A stretch of DNA of 10,335 bases from Saprospiraceae bacterium (GCA_013002475.1 JABDJM010000263.1:1-10335); one strand, 5' to 3'; shown: positions 1-7,892, numbered from the stretch's first letter. The notes: a model not told the origin generated them from the sequence alone. Program-made: numbers and translations.

Positions 1-1380
1 TCCCTGCTTGGATTTAAAGTGAAACTAAATATTCTGTCGGTACCTCTCTTTGCTCTGGCAGTCCCGATGTTGTTTTCTAACAGGGGAAAACTTCGATACT
101 GGGCTGAGTTCTTGATTGGCTTTGCAATATTGTTTTTAGGCTTAAGCTTTCTAAAGGAGGCTGTCCCTGATTTGAGGGGCAACACAGATGCCCTAGAATT
201 CCTTAGCGGTTTTGCCGGCGGTGGTTTTCTTTCCAGGGTGTTCTTTGTGATGGTTGGAGCTTTGGTAACCATAATCGTCCAGTCATCCAGTGCAGCGATG
301 GCAATCACTTTGACCATGTGCGCTCAGGGTTGGCTGCCTTTTGAAGTTGCAGCAGCTATGATCCTGGGTGAAAACATAGGTACCACGATCACAGCAGAGC
401 TTGCCTCACTAGTAGGGAACGTAAGTGCTAAGCGCTCAGCCCGAATTCACTCAATGTTCAATATTATTGGCGTTGTCTGGATGTTAATCCTTATGCCCTA
501 CTTCCTACCCTTTCTTTCTAGCGTGGTGCAAAACCTCTTTGGCATATCAGACCCATTTACCAATCCGGATGACATGCCCATTGGTCTTTCCGCCTTTCAT
601 ACCGCCTTTAATTTGACAAATGTAATACTGCTGATAGGGTTCGTACCCTGGTTAGTCAAGGGGGCTATTTACTCAGTAAAATCAAAAGGTAAAAAGGATG
701 AGAAATTCCGTTTGAGATTTATAAGCACAGAAAGGAGAACTCCGGAACTGGCTACGGTAGAGCTTCAAAAGGAGACAGCCCATTTTGGAGAAGTCACCTC
801 GCAAATGAATGACTTTACCAGAGAACTGATTAACGCGGTTGAATCTAAACCGCAGCAAAAAATGCTGAAGAAGATCAAAAAATATGAGGGGATCACGGAC
901 AAGATGGAGATTGAGATAACCGAATACATCACTAACCTTGCAGGAAGTGAAATTACTCCTACAACAAGTCTACGTCTCCGAAGTATATTGAACATTTGCA
1001 ACGATCTTGAACGTATTGGTGACATCTACTTCCAGATATCCAAAAACCTCGAAAGAAAGATCGAGGAAAGATTATACTTCACTCCTGATCAACGAAATGG
1101 TCTGAACGAAATGTTGGATTTCCTGGATGACGCATTTACCGAGATGAACCGCAATTTGGCGCTTCCATCTTATAATCAAGCGTCCATTGACCGTGCTAAT
1201 GAGCTTGCAAAGCAAATTAAAAAGCATAGAGAAACATTGGTAAAGAGTCATCTCACAAGACTTGGAGATGAAGACTATAATGTAGGAGCGGCCATGATCT
1301 ACAATACCATATTCTCAAGTATGGGTAGAGTTGGTGCCCATATAATAAACGTTTCAGAATCCATTATCGGAGAAATCTGA
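1..1380 (+). CDS. Na/Pi cotransporter family protein with C-terminal PhoU-like domain (5' end cut by window)
   Basis: This is an integral membrane protein of the Na+/phosphate symporter (NptA/YjbB-like, PF02690) family, likely moving phosphate across the inner membrane. The reading frame is open to base 1. The GTG at 19 is only the first start-like codon and probably not the true start. The visible 459 residues contain one QSSSA signature (residues 94-98) followed by a GENIGTT motif (123-129) and several hydrophobic segments up to about residue 230. Family members have two inverted repeats, each with a QSSS motif. Only one is visible here, so the N-terminal repeat must lie outside the window. 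From about residue 245 to the end the protein is charged and helical (for example RSILNICNDLERIGD), as in PhoU-like C-terminal domains of this family. The family is clear; the substrate (phosphate) is inferred from it. chrA follows after 41 bp on the same strand and may be cotranscribed. Confidence 0.9.
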   Translation, partial: SLLGFKVKLNILSVPLFALAVPMLFSNRGKLRYWAEFLIGFAILFLGLSFLKEAVPDLRGNTDALEFLSGFAGGGFLSRVFFVMVGALVTIIVQSSSAAMAITLTMCAQGWLPFEVAAAMILGENIGTTITAELASLVGNVSAKRSARIHSMFNIIGVVWMLILMPYFLPFLSSVVQNLFGISDPFTNPDDMPIGLSAFHTAFNLTNVILLIGFVPWLVKGAIYSVKSKGKKDEKFRLRFISTERRTPELATVELQKETAHFGEVTSQMNDFTRELINAVESKPQQKMLKKIKKYEGITDKMEIEITEYITNLAGSEITPTTSLRLRSILNICNDLERIGDIYFQISKNLERKIEERLYFTPDQRNGLNEMLDFLDDAFTEMNRNLALPSYNQASIDRANELAKQIKKHRETLVKSHLTRLGDEDYNVGAAMIYNTIFSSMGRVGAHIINVSESIIGEI

Positions 1381-1421
1381 TACGTGATCTTAACCGGATC
1401 TACCTAGAAGCCGTATTTCAA

Positions 1422-2531
1422 ATGGAAAAGAATCACCTCAAGGAAATATTCCAATATTTTTTTCGGCTTGGATTCATTGCCTTTGGGGGACCTGCTGCCC
1501 ATGTTGCACTCATGGAAGAGGACCTGGTTAAGCGAAAGAAATGGCTAACCACAGAGGAGTTTCTCGATTACATGGGAGCCACGAATTTGATTCCGGGCCC
1601 CAACTCTACTGAGATGACCATGCACTGCGGTTACCATCGTGGTGGACCTGCCGGCCTTTTTGTTGCGGGTGCAAGTTTCATTTTTCCAGCAGTCTTACTA
1701 ACACTGATCGTTGCGATTTTCTTTGAGAAGTTTTCCGACATCGCATGGGTCGTTCCGATCATAGACAGCATAAAGGCAGCCGTCCTTTCATTTATTGCTG
1801 CAGCTATTTTAAAACTCGGGCGAAAGGCGGTCAAGAATTATTTCCTGGCGATCGTTGGGGTTCTTGTTTTGGTTGCCAGCTTTCTTGGTGTCAATGAAAT
1901 TCTTTGCATCCTGCTAGCCGGTGTTCTTGCTATGATCATCAAGTTCGCTAGTTCACCCAAGCAATTTAATAGTGTGATCCCGCTTTTCTTCTTAATGGCG
2001 GTCCCCTACTCTCACCTGAAGCTTTTCCTGATCTTCCTGAAGGTGGGGGCAGTGCTGTTTGGAAGTGGTTATGTCCTTTTTGCCTACCTGGATGGCGAGC
2101 TAATTCAAAATCTAGAATGGCTTACGCATTCGGATCTGGTGGAAGCTATTGCGATTGGTCAGGTAACGCCTGGACCAGTCCTCTCGACCTCCACCTTCAT
2201 CGGCTATAAACTTGGGGGTGTATCTGGGGCACTCTGGGCCACCTTGGGAATTTTTCTTCCCTCCTTTTTGTATGTCTGGCTGCTGAATCCCCTGATCCCC
2301 AAGATGCGCCAAAACAAATTATTGTCTTCCTTCCATGGAGCTGTGAATGTAGCAGCGGTAGCGGTAATGCTTGTAGTAACCTTTCAAATGGCACAAAGCA
2401 TATTGATCGACTGGAAAACCATTCTGGTGTGTGGCCTGAGCTTTTTTGTGTATTTCTATTTCAAGGGCATCAACACGCTCTGGATCATTCTGGGAGGTGC
2501 GGCTATGGGATTTGCCATGAGCTATATCTAG
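1422..2531 (+). CDS. chrA: Chromate transporter, ChrA (CHR) family, two-domain form
   Basis: This is a CHR-family (PF02417) inner-membrane protein. Characterised members export chromate, but many homologues have no proven substrate. The 369-residue protein has two homologous halves. The first half has FGGPAAH at 21-27 and PGPNSTEM at 58-65. The second half begins near residue 205 with FLKVGAVLFGSGY and has GQVTPGPV at 246-253. Long hydrophobic segments separate these motifs, and the length is near the usual 370-400 of bidomain members. ATG 1422 is the first Met in the frame after it leaves the preceding gene, and it places the first conserved helix where expected. There is no clear Shine-Dalgarno site, which is normal in Bacteroidota. 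It sits 41 bp after the Na/Pi transporter gene, so both may share a transcript. No chrB-type regulator is visible. The family call is firm; actual chromate export is an inference. Confidence 0.92.
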   Translation: MEKNHLKEIFQYFFRLGFIAFGGPAAHVALMEEDLVKRKKWLTTEEFLDYMGATNLIPGPNSTEMTMHCGYHRGGPAGLFVAGASFIFPAVLLTLIVAIFFEKFSDIAWVVPIIDSIKAAVLSFIAAAILKLGRKAVKNYFLAIVGVLVLVASFLGVNEILCILLAGVLAMIIKFASSPKQFNSVIPLFFLMAVPYSHLKLFLIFLKVGAVLFGSGYVLFAYLDGELIQNLEWLTHSDLVEAIAIGQVTPGPVLSTSTFIGYKLGGVSGALWATLGIFLPSFLYVWLLNPLIPKMRQNKLLSSFHGAVNVAAVAVMLVVTFQMAQSILIDWKTILVCGLSFFVYFYFKGINTLWIILGGAAMGFAMSYI

Positions 2532-2559
2532 GCATTGTCCAGCAATCATTTCTCCCCTT

Positions 2560-2668
2560 CCCGCACTCCTCTTTCCCCTACCATAGGTAGGCAGGCCTAA
2601 AGAGGATGTCCCCCCGCATTAAATAGAGGGAGGCGTTCCCCTTTAGGGGGTTAGGGGGTGAGTGCCGG
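2560..2668. repeat. GC-rich nested inverted-repeat (REP-like) intergenic element
   Basis: This stretch between chrA and dnaK is rich in inverted repeats. GCACTC (2563-2568) pairs with GAGTGC (2660-2665) near the ends. Inside, CCTCTTT (2568-2574) pairs with AAAGAGG (2599-2605) and encloses a perfect CCTACC-ATA-GGTAGG hairpin (2577-2591). A third hairpin, CCCC-TTTA-GGGG, lies at 2638-2649 and is followed by a second G-run copy (TTAGGGGG). No open reading frame fits. The layout resembles REP-like or small palindromic intergenic elements, and from memory similar C-run/TTTAGGGG motifs occur in other Bacteroidota spacers. A role as a transcript end for chrA is also possible, though no T-tract follows the hairpins. 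The boundaries are approximate. Confidence 0.5.
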
Positions 2669-2674
2669 ATAAAA

Positions 2675-2716
2675 AACAATCAACAATAAACAATTAACAA
2701 TTAACAATCAACAATC
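2675..2716. repeat. Heptamer tandem array, six copies of AACAATN
   Basis: Six contiguous 7-bp units read AACAATC, AACAATA, AACAATT, AACAATT, AACAATC, AACAATC with no interruption. Only the seventh base varies. The array lies between the inverted-repeat element and the T-tract of the dnaK terminator, in non-coding AT-rich DNA. It is a simple sequence repeat that could vary in copy number by slippage. Nothing suggests that it is coding. Confidence 0.9.
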
Positions 2717-2717
2717 T

Positions 2718-2750
2718 AAAAAAGCCCGGCACTGCTTGCGCAGCCCGGGC
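2718..2750 (-). terminator. Intrinsic terminator of dnaK
   Basis: The stem GCCCGG (2724-2729) pairs with CCGGGC (2745-2750). It continues after a small bulge as CTGC (2732-2735) pairing with GCAG (2740-2743) around a TTGC loop. On the minus strand the stem is followed directly by six Ts (2723 down to 2718), the classic intrinsic terminator order. It begins 21 bp after the dnaK stop codon. On the plus strand it is followed only by a short CCTTTG, so it would be a weak terminator for chrA. Confidence 0.88.
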
Positions 2751-2771
2751 CTTTGCTATCGGTTTTGGTAA

Positions 2772-4691
2772 TTACTTATTATTATCGTCTACTTCTTCAA
2801 ATTCAACATCAGTAACATCTTCGGTATCATCACCGCCCTGGCTTTCACCTGCGGATGATTCGGCCGTTTGGCCATTCTCGCCCCCTTCCTGACCAGCCTT
2901 GTACATGTCCTGGCTGGCAGCCTGCCATGCCTGGTTGAGTACCTCCATATGCTGATCGATGGCAGCAAGATCCTGAGCTTCATGAGCTTTTTTAAGCTCC
3001 GCAACCGCTTTTTCGATTGCGTCTTTTTTCTCGGCAGGAATCTTTTCACCGAATTCTTTCAGTTGTTTCTCTGATTGGAAGATCAAGCTATCAGCAGAAT
3101 TTATCTTATCCACTTTCTCTTTTGCCTGCTTGTCTGTTTCTGCATTAGCTTCTGCTTCTGCTTTCATCTTTTCGATCTCCTCTTTGCTCAGACCTGTGCT
3201 TGCTTCGATACGGATAGATTGCTCCTTGCCGGTACCTTTATCTTTTGCAGAAACATTCAACATCCCGTTGGCATCCATGTCGAAGGTTACCTCAATTTGA
3301 GGCATACCCCTCGGTGCAGGTGGGATATCGCTTAGAATAAATTTACCTACGGTCCTGTTATCATTTGCCATGGATCGCTCTCCCTGCAAAATGTGGATCT
3401 CTACTGAAGGTTGATTATCGGCAGCAGTTGAATATACCTTTGACTTTTTAGTTGGGATGGCCGAATTAGAATCGATCACTTTATCAAACACACCTCCCAT
3501 GGTTTCAATACCCATACTCAAAGGCGTTACATCCAAAAGGACTACATCCTGGACATCTCCAGAAAGGACTCCTCCCTGAATGGAAGCTCCTACTGCAACT
3601 ACCTCATCAGGGTTTACCCCTTTGTTAGGTTTCTTTCCAAAAAACTCTTCAACCGCTTGCTGAATCCTTGGGATTCTGGTAGATCCACCAACAAGGATTA
3701 CCTCGTCGATCTCGCTCTTATTCAAGCCGGCATCTTTCAGGGCCTCCTGACATGGTTTTAGAGTTCTGCTAACCAGGTCGTCAGCAAGCTGCTCAAACTT
3801 TGGACGGCTTAGTTTCAAAACAAGGTGTTTAGGAACTCCGTCTTTGGCTGTGACATAAGGAAGATTAATCTCTGTCTCCGTTGAGGAAGAAAGTTCAATC
3901 TTTGCTTTTTCCGCAGCATCCTTCAATCTTTGCAAAGCCATTGGATCTTTTCTTAGATCCATTCCTTCCTGCTCTTTAAATGAATCTGCCATCCAATCTA
4001 TGATCACCTGGTCAAAATCATCTCCTCCCAGGTGAGTGTCTCCATTGGTTGATTTCACTTCAAAAACTCCATCTCCCATTTCAAGGATGGAAATATCAAA
4101 GGTTCCACCTCCAAGGTCAAATACGGCAATCGTCTGATCCTGATTAGTTTTATCAAGTCCATAAGCAAGAGCTGCAGCTGTAGGCTCATTGATGATCCTT
4201 CTTACTGTTAAACCAGCAACCTCTCCGGCTTCCTTTGTGGCTTGCCTTTGAGAATCATTGAAGTAAGCAGGCACTGTTACTACAGCTTCTGTCACTTCCT
4301 GCCCAAGAAAGTCCTCGGCAGTTTTTTTCATTTTTTGGAGGATCATTGCAGAGATCTCCTGGGGAGAATATTTTCTCCCATCTATCTCAACCCTGGCTGT
4401 GTCATTTTCACCCTTTACTACTGTATAGGGAACCCTTCCGGCTTCAACAGTCACTTCTGAGTAGCGAGATCCCATAAATCGTTTTATGGAGCTTATCGTC
4501 CTTGTGGGATTTGTGATTGCCTGACGTTTTGCAGGATCACCAATTTTACGGTCACCATTATCCATAAAGGCGACTACAGAAGGAGTAGTTCTTTTTCCTT
4601 CATCATTTGGTATAACAACCGGTTCATTCCCCTCCATCACAGCGACACAGGAGTTGGTTGTTCCCAGATCTATTCCAATTATTTTACCCAT
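2772..4691 (-). CDS. dnaK: Molecular chaperone DnaK (Hsp70)
   Basis: DnaK is the cytosolic ATP-driven Hsp70 chaperone, working with DnaJ and GrpE in folding and stress protection. The 639-residue protein matches the family length. The ATPase domain shows the phosphate-1 motif IDLGTTNS (7-14), [11 protein letters not shown] (139-149), [10 protein letters not shown] (192-201) and VGGSTRIP (334-341). The linker VVLLDVT (383-389) leads into the substrate-binding domain (for example [11 protein letters not shown], 435-445). The helical lid follows, with a disordered G/S/E-rich tail ending in [10 protein letters not shown]. The start is certain because the N-terminus aligns exactly with the family. 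The leader before ATG is A-rich and lacks a GGAGG-type site. No grpE or dnaJ is adjacent, so the gene looks monocistronic, bounded by its own terminator and a 149-bp upstream region with palindromes. Confidence 0.99.
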   Translation of the reverse strand: MGKIIGIDLGTTNSCVAVMEGNEPVVIPNDEGKRTTPSVVAFMDNGDRKIGDPAKRQAITNPTRTISSIKRFMGSRYSEVTVEAGRVPYTVVKGENDTARVEIDGRKYSPQEISAMILQKMKKTAEDFLGQEVTEAVVTVPAYFNDSQRQATKEAGEVAGLTVRRIINEPTAAALAYGLDKTNQDQTIAVFDLGGGTFDISILEMGDGVFEVKSTNGDTHLGGDDFDQVIIDWMADSFKEQEGMDLRKDPMALQRLKDAAEKAKIELSSSTETEINLPYVTAKDGVPKHLVLKLSRPKFEQLADDLVSRTLKPCQEALKDAGLNKSEIDEVILVGGSTRIPRIQQAVEEFFGKKPNKGVNPDEVVAVGASIQGGVLSGDVQDVVLLDVTPLSMGIETMGGVFDKVIDSNSAIPTKKSKVYSTAADNQPSVEIHILQGERSMANDNRTVGKFILSDIPPAPRGMPQIEVTFDMDANGMLNVSAKDKGTGKEQSIRIEASTGLSKEEIEKMKAEAEANAETDKQAKEKVDKINSADSLIFQSEKQLKEFGEKIPAEKKDAIEKAVAELKKAHEAQDLAAIDQHMEVLNQAWQAASQDMYKAGQEGGENGQTAESSAGESQGGDDTEDVTDVEFEEVDDNNK

Positions 4692-4748
4692 TACTTATTC
4701 TTTTTTCTTTGGTTATAAGTGTCTACAAGACCTAACCATCAATAGACA

Positions 4749-4760
4749 TGCCATGCGGCA
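4749..4760. promoter_or_regulatory. Candidate operator palindrome upstream of dnaK (proximal)
   Basis: The sequence TGCC-ATGC-GGCA is a perfect 4-bp inverted repeat with a 4-base spacer, 58 bp upstream of the dnaK start. Its half-sites (TGCC/GGCA) match the core of a second palindrome at 4818-4840, which suggests a shared binding site. No binding factor is known to me for this motif, so the regulatory role is inference only. Confidence 0.3.
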
Positions 4761-4817
4761 AAAAGCTGACAATCGAGCCTTTCCATGGTAAAATTTGCAG
4801 TAAAACCAGGATTTTGA

Positions 4818-4840
4818 CTGCCAAAATGGCAAAATGGCAG
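4818..4840. promoter_or_regulatory. Candidate stress-regulatory inverted repeat upstream of dnaK (distal)
   Basis: CTGCCA (4818-4823) and TGGCAG (4835-4840) form a perfect inverted repeat. Inside it, TGCCA-AAA-TGGCA (4819-4831) is a second perfect palindrome, and AAAATGGC occurs twice in tandem (4823-4838). The block fills the bases directly after the stop codon of the upstream lipoprotein gene and lies 127-149 bp before dnaK. On the minus strand the hairpin is followed by TCAAAATCC, not a T-run, so it is not a good terminator. It is not a CIRCE element. It could be an operator or an upstream promoter element for heat-shock control; this is an inference from position and symmetry. Confidence 0.4.
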
Positions 4841-5851
4841 CTATTGGAAGTTCAATGGAACCACAAGTGGATACTCTTCGAGGAATTCCCGGGTATTGGA
4901 AGAAATAGTGTAGGACTTTTGAACAGTCTCCACCTTAGAGGAAAAGATGCCCCTGCCTAAACTGAGATTGGAATAGGTTGGAATAATTTGGGCACTGGTG
5001 ATCCCTGTGTTAACCTGACCGATAGTGATGTAATCGAATAAAGCTTCCCCAACCCCTTTAATTTCAACATCAAAGTTCTTAAATCTTCGGATCTCATTGG
5101 TTGACTCTGAAATATTATCAACCAGGGCCTGGTAAAAAGCAAGACCATCTCCTTCATATTTACGAGTAGAACTAGAAAGGTCCGGAGTATATCCTTTGGC
5201 AACCTGCCAAATAAAAGAGCGGTCTACAAAAGGTTCACTCCCAACTTTTTCTTCGTAATGGATCGTGAGGTTGATATCAAAAGCATATGAAAGATCTGCC
5301 GGATCATTCCAGCGAAGTGTATAGGTTGATTCAGGAGCCCAGCCGTAATTGAAGTTTTGGGAGGGAGCAGTTATCGTGAAGTCTCCCAACACCTTTGCTG
5401 TAGCTGTTACATCCTCGTCTAATTCTCCGGTACTTAGGACCAAAGTAAGCTCATCCCCAGATTGGAATTTCTGGCTAGAGGGAAGCTTTAGTTTGTACAA
5501 ATAGTTAGGCGTATTTGAAAAAATCCCTTCCTCCCGAACATAGCCTTCCAGATTCCCGTCTACCCGATCCAATGTATAGGTGGCAGTTTGACTCCCTGTT
5601 CTTTGGATCTGAACTGAAAGGTCATCATAATACAAATTGGTAGGGTCTTGAGCCAGTTGAAGCGGGTCAGTAGTCTGATCGACAAAGGCCTTCTCGACCC
5701 GGATATAGTGTGCCGTATCATTTCTGTCGATCAGTCCATAAACAACCGGAATAGGTTCTGCCCCAGGTGCTACAAGATCGAATTCATTTTCACAGGAAGA
5801 TAAACCTGCAGCCAATATCAGTACAAGGAGAAATAGATTTCGAAAATTCAT
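4841..5851 (-). CDS. Secreted lipoprotein, DUF4249-like
   Basis: No biochemical function is known to me. I chose the ATG at 5851 because it gives a compact lipoprotein signal peptide: MNFRN, a hydrophobic core, then the lipobox LSSC with the lipidated Cys at residue 20. The frame stays open upstream to 6004, but that extension has no signal-peptide character. The 336-residue precursor gives a mature protein starting CENEFDL, with acidic residues just after Cys. Such residues are reported to favour surface export of lipoproteins in some Bacteroidota. The rest alternates polar and hydrophobic residues like a beta-sandwich (for example PIPVVYGLIDRNDTAHYIRV near residues 34-53). This resembles the DUF4249 family of Bacteroidota cell-surface proteins, but the family call is tentative. 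It is divergent from panB, on the same strand as dnaK and 149 bp upstream of it, with no terminator visible between them. Confidence 0.8.
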   Translation of the reverse strand: MNFRNLFLLVLILAAGLSSCENEFDLVAPGAEPIPVVYGLIDRNDTAHYIRVEKAFVDQTTDPLQLAQDPTNLYYDDLSVQIQRTGSQTATYTLDRVDGNLEGYVREEGIFSNTPNYLYKLKLPSSQKFQSGDELTLVLSTGELDEDVTATAKVLGDFTITAPSQNFNYGWAPESTYTLRWNDPADLSYAFDINLTIHYEEKVGSEPFVDRSFIWQVAKGYTPDLSSSTRKYEGDGLAFYQALVDNISESTNEIRRFKNFDVEIKGVGEALFDYITIGQVNTGITSAQIIPTYSNLSLGRGIFSSKVETVQKSYTISSNTREFLEEYPLVVPLNFQ

Positions 5852-5855
5852 TGCC

Positions 5856-5863
5856 CAAAAGTA
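5856..5863 (-). promoter_or_regulatory. Candidate Bacteroidota -7 box (TACTTTTG) at the lipoprotein start
   Basis: On the minus strand TACTTTTG matches the Bacteroidota -7 consensus TAnnTTTG exactly. It ends 4 bases before the chosen ATG of the lipoprotein gene. Transcription would then begin at or near the start codon, giving a leaderless or nearly leaderless mRNA. I see no convincing TTTG -33 element at the usual spacing. An exact match to a short motif in AT-rich DNA can be chance. Confidence 0.3.
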
Positions 5864-6017
5864 TATCTTTTCCACCATTCGGATGCTGCCTGAACAATAA
5901 ATGACATTGAGTTTTGTCAGTTCTTTTCCCCTATTTCCAGTACAGAAGGAGGATTTAGGCCCCTGAGAGGATTTCCATATCTTGGCGGCCAATTCGAATA
6001 CCAACTAATACGTAGTT

Positions 6018-6833
6018 ATGTCAATCAGCAAAGAGGTAAAAAGGATCACCACGCATACTCTGCAGGCTATGAAAGCCAAAGGAGAGAAGATCAGTATGTT
6101 GACAGCCTACGATTTCTCCATGGCAAGAATAATCGATGCAGCTGGCATTGACGTTATTTTAGTTGGAGACTCAGCCTCCAATGTGATGGCTGGGCATGAG
6201 ACTACTCTTCCTATCACGCTGGACCAAATGATCTATCATGCAGCTTCTGTTATCAGAGCGATCAAAAAATGTCTGGTTGTTGTGGACCTTCCATTTGGGT
6301 CTTATCAGGGAAACTCTCGACAGGCTTTGGACTCAGCGATTCGGATCATGAAAGAAGCCGGTGCGCATGCAGTGAAACTGGAAGGTGGCGAAGAAGTGGC
6401 TGAATCTATAAAAAGGGTTTTGTCTGCAGGGGTCCCTGTTATGGGTCATCTTGGGCTAACTCCCCAATCAATTTACAAATTTGGCACCTACACCGTGAGG
6501 GCAAAAGAGGAGGATGAGGCCGCTCAATTACTTAGCGACGTCAAACTTTTAGAGGAGATAGGATGTTTTGCCATCGTACTTGAAAAGATTCCCGCAGAAT
6601 TGGCTAAAAAGGCCGCCGAATCCGTTTCAATTCCGATTATCGGAATTGGTGCAGGTCCGCAGGTCGATGGCCAGGTGCTTGTCACTCACGATTTGCTGGG
6701 AATCACCAAGGATTTTCAACCCAGGTTTTTACGACGCTACCTGGAACTGTATAATGATATGAAAGGTGCTGTTGAGAAATACATAAATGATGTAAAGACC
6801 AGGGACTTCCCTAACGAAAAGGAGCAATATTAA
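6018..6833 (+). CDS. panB: 3-methyl-2-oxobutanoate hydroxymethyltransferase (ketopantoate hydroxymethyltransferase)
   Basis: PanB transfers a hydroxymethyl group from 5,10-methylene-tetrahydrofolate to 2-oxoisovalerate, giving ketopantoate, the first committed step to pantothenate and CoA. It is a cytosolic Mg2+-dependent TIM-barrel enzyme, usually about 265 residues; this one has 271. Family motifs run in order: [12 protein letters not shown] (27-38), [12 protein letters not shown] with the metal-ligand Asp51, [10 protein letters not shown] with Asp90, VKLEGG with Lys120 and Glu122, and [10 protein letters not shown] (142-151). Further on come VLEKIP with the expected catalytic Glu189 and [16 protein letters not shown] (207-222). 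All key residues appear intact. ATG 6018 fits the family N-terminus; no strong Shine-Dalgarno site precedes it. mltG starts one base after its stop, so the two genes are almost certainly cotranscribed. No panC or panD is in the window. Confidence 0.98.
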   Translation: MSISKEVKRITTHTLQAMKAKGEKISMLTAYDFSMARIIDAAGIDVILVGDSASNVMAGHETTLPITLDQMIYHAASVIRAIKKCLVVVDLPFGSYQGNSRQALDSAIRIMKEAGAHAVKLEGGEEVAESIKRVLSAGVPVMGHLGLTPQSIYKFGTYTVRAKEEDEAAQLLSDVKLLEEIGCFAIVLEKIPAELAKKAAESVSIPIIGIGAGPQVDGQVLVTHDLLGITKDFQPRFLRRYLELYNDMKGAVEKYINDVKTRDFPNEKEQY

Positions 6834-6834
6834 G

Positions 6835-7866
6835 ATGTGGCGAAAAATTGGGATCGTTATATTGTTGCTCGCCTGTATTGGCGGTTATACAGGATGGGTT
6901 TATTACAGTGGAATTTACGATCCCATCGTTCCCAAAGATCTTGAGGAAGAGATCCTGACGATTCCGGAGGGTACTAGTTTTAAAGGCCTTATGGATCTCA
7001 TGCACAGCCAGGGCCAGTTGATCGACACTTCTGATTTTTCCTGGTTGGCCAGCAAAATGAACTACAAAAAAGACCCCGTTCGGACGGGGCGTTTCAAGCT
7101 CAAGGCTGGTATGAGCAATATTGAGCTGATCCGTCACCTTCGTGCAGGCCCGCAGTCAACTGTCAGAGTAGTTTTGCACAATGAAAGGTTCCTCACAGAT
7201 ATTGCCGGAAAGATCGCTCCAAGCTTAGCATTGGATTCTGCTCAATATGCCACAGCCTTTGCGGACACGGCATTGATCTCCTCACTTGGATATACTCCCG
7301 AAAACTTCATCAGCCTTTTCATTCCTAATAGCTATGATTTTTATTGGAGCAGTAGTCCGGAAGCTTTTTTGAAGCGGATGAAAAAGGAGAATGATAAATT
7401 TTGGTCTGAAAAAAAGAGAGAAAATAAAGCTGCTGATCTTGGCCTTAGCAAAGAAGAAGTCTACACCTTGGCATCCATTATCCAAAGAGAAACAAATGCT
7501 CCTCAGGAGCTGCCAACGATCGCTGGATTATACTTGAATCGGCTGAATAGAGGGATGCTTCTTCAAGCTGATCCGACAGTAGTTTTTGCAACTGGAAATT
7601 TTGATCTAAGACGTGTCCTTCGGAAACACACCAAGATCGATTCCCCATACAACACTTATCGAAATAAAGGCTTACCTCCAGGCCCCATCAGCATGACTAC
7701 CATCGCCAGCATCGATGGCGTCCTGAATGCGGATGAACATGATTACATTTTCTTTTGCGCCAAACCGGATAACTCCGGTCTTCATGCGTTTGCAAAAACA
7801 TTAAAGGAACATAACAGAAATGCAAGCCGATTTCATTCCTGGCTGAATAAGCGGGGGATCCGCTAA
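6835..7866 (+). CDS. mltG: Endolytic transglycosylase MltG (YceG-like)
   Basis: MltG cuts nascent peptidoglycan strands inside the glycan chain and is thought to set strand length by terminating polymerisation. The 343-residue protein has a short cytoplasmic N-terminus and one membrane segment (about 5-25). A LysM-like region follows (about 40-110, including IPEGTSFKGLMDLM and GRFKLKAGMSNIELIRHL), then the catalytic YceG domain. Conserved motifs are LASIIQRET with the expected catalytic Glu219, LYLNRL (232-237), LLQADPTVVFA (242-252), SPYNTY (270-275) and GLPPGPISM (279-287). The length fits the family. The start is fixed by the single-base gap after the panB stop. An AAGGAG site lies within the end of panB (about 6820-6825), so translation is probably coupled. 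The protein should face the periplasm, anchored in the inner membrane. It converges with the small lipoprotein gene 26 bp downstream. Confidence 0.97.
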   Translation: MWRKIGIVILLLACIGGYTGWVYYSGIYDPIVPKDLEEEILTIPEGTSFKGLMDLMHSQGQLIDTSDFSWLASKMNYKKDPVRTGRFKLKAGMSNIELIRHLRAGPQSTVRVVLHNERFLTDIAGKIAPSLALDSAQYATAFADTALISSLGYTPENFISLFIPNSYDFYWSSSPEAFLKRMKKENDKFWSEKKRENKAADLGLSKEEVYTLASIIQRETNAPQELPTIAGLYLNRLNRGMLLQADPTVVFATGNFDLRRVLRKHTKIDSPYNTYRNKGLPPGPISMTTIASIDGVLNADEHDYIFFCAKPDNSGLHAFAKTLKEHNRNASRFHSWLNKRGIR

Positions 7867-7892
7867 TCAAAGATTGTCTTTCGAAGGAAATA

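Noticed and set aside
19..21. GTG at base 19 as the true start of the Na/Pi cotransporter gene
   Set aside because: The frame is open to base 1, and the protein would lack the first QSSS repeat that the family requires. The gene is cut by the window edge rather than naturally truncated.
2112..2549. Three overlapping minus-strand frames inside the end of chrA
   Set aside because: They have no start signals, no recognisable motifs and lie wholly opposite well-conserved chrA coding sequence.
2563..2665. GCACTC/GAGTGC pair as a CIRCE-like element
   Set aside because: The half-sites resemble the CIRCE core, but they are about 91 bases apart rather than 9 and lie downstream of dnaK, so they fit a repeat-element end instead.
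3075..3335. Plus-strand Cys/Phe-rich frame inside dnaK
   Set aside because: It is the antisense shadow of the charged DnaK lid region. The Cys/Phe/Leu bias comes from reverse-reading Lys/Glu/Ala codons.
4692..4840. CIRCE (HrcA) operator upstream of dnaK
   Set aside because: I looked for TTAGCACTC-N9-GAGTGCTAA and found no match, even partial, in this region.
4748..4960. Plus-strand 70-codon frame crossing the dnaK upstream region
   Set aside because: It overlaps the end of the lipoprotein gene antisense, has no family features, and covers the palindromes. It is more likely a chance frame.
5852..6004. N-terminal extension of the minus-strand lipoprotein to the ATG at 6004
   Set aside because: The extra 51 residues would place the signal peptide internally and would run almost up to the panB start. 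The ATG at 5851 gives a standard lipoprotein signal.
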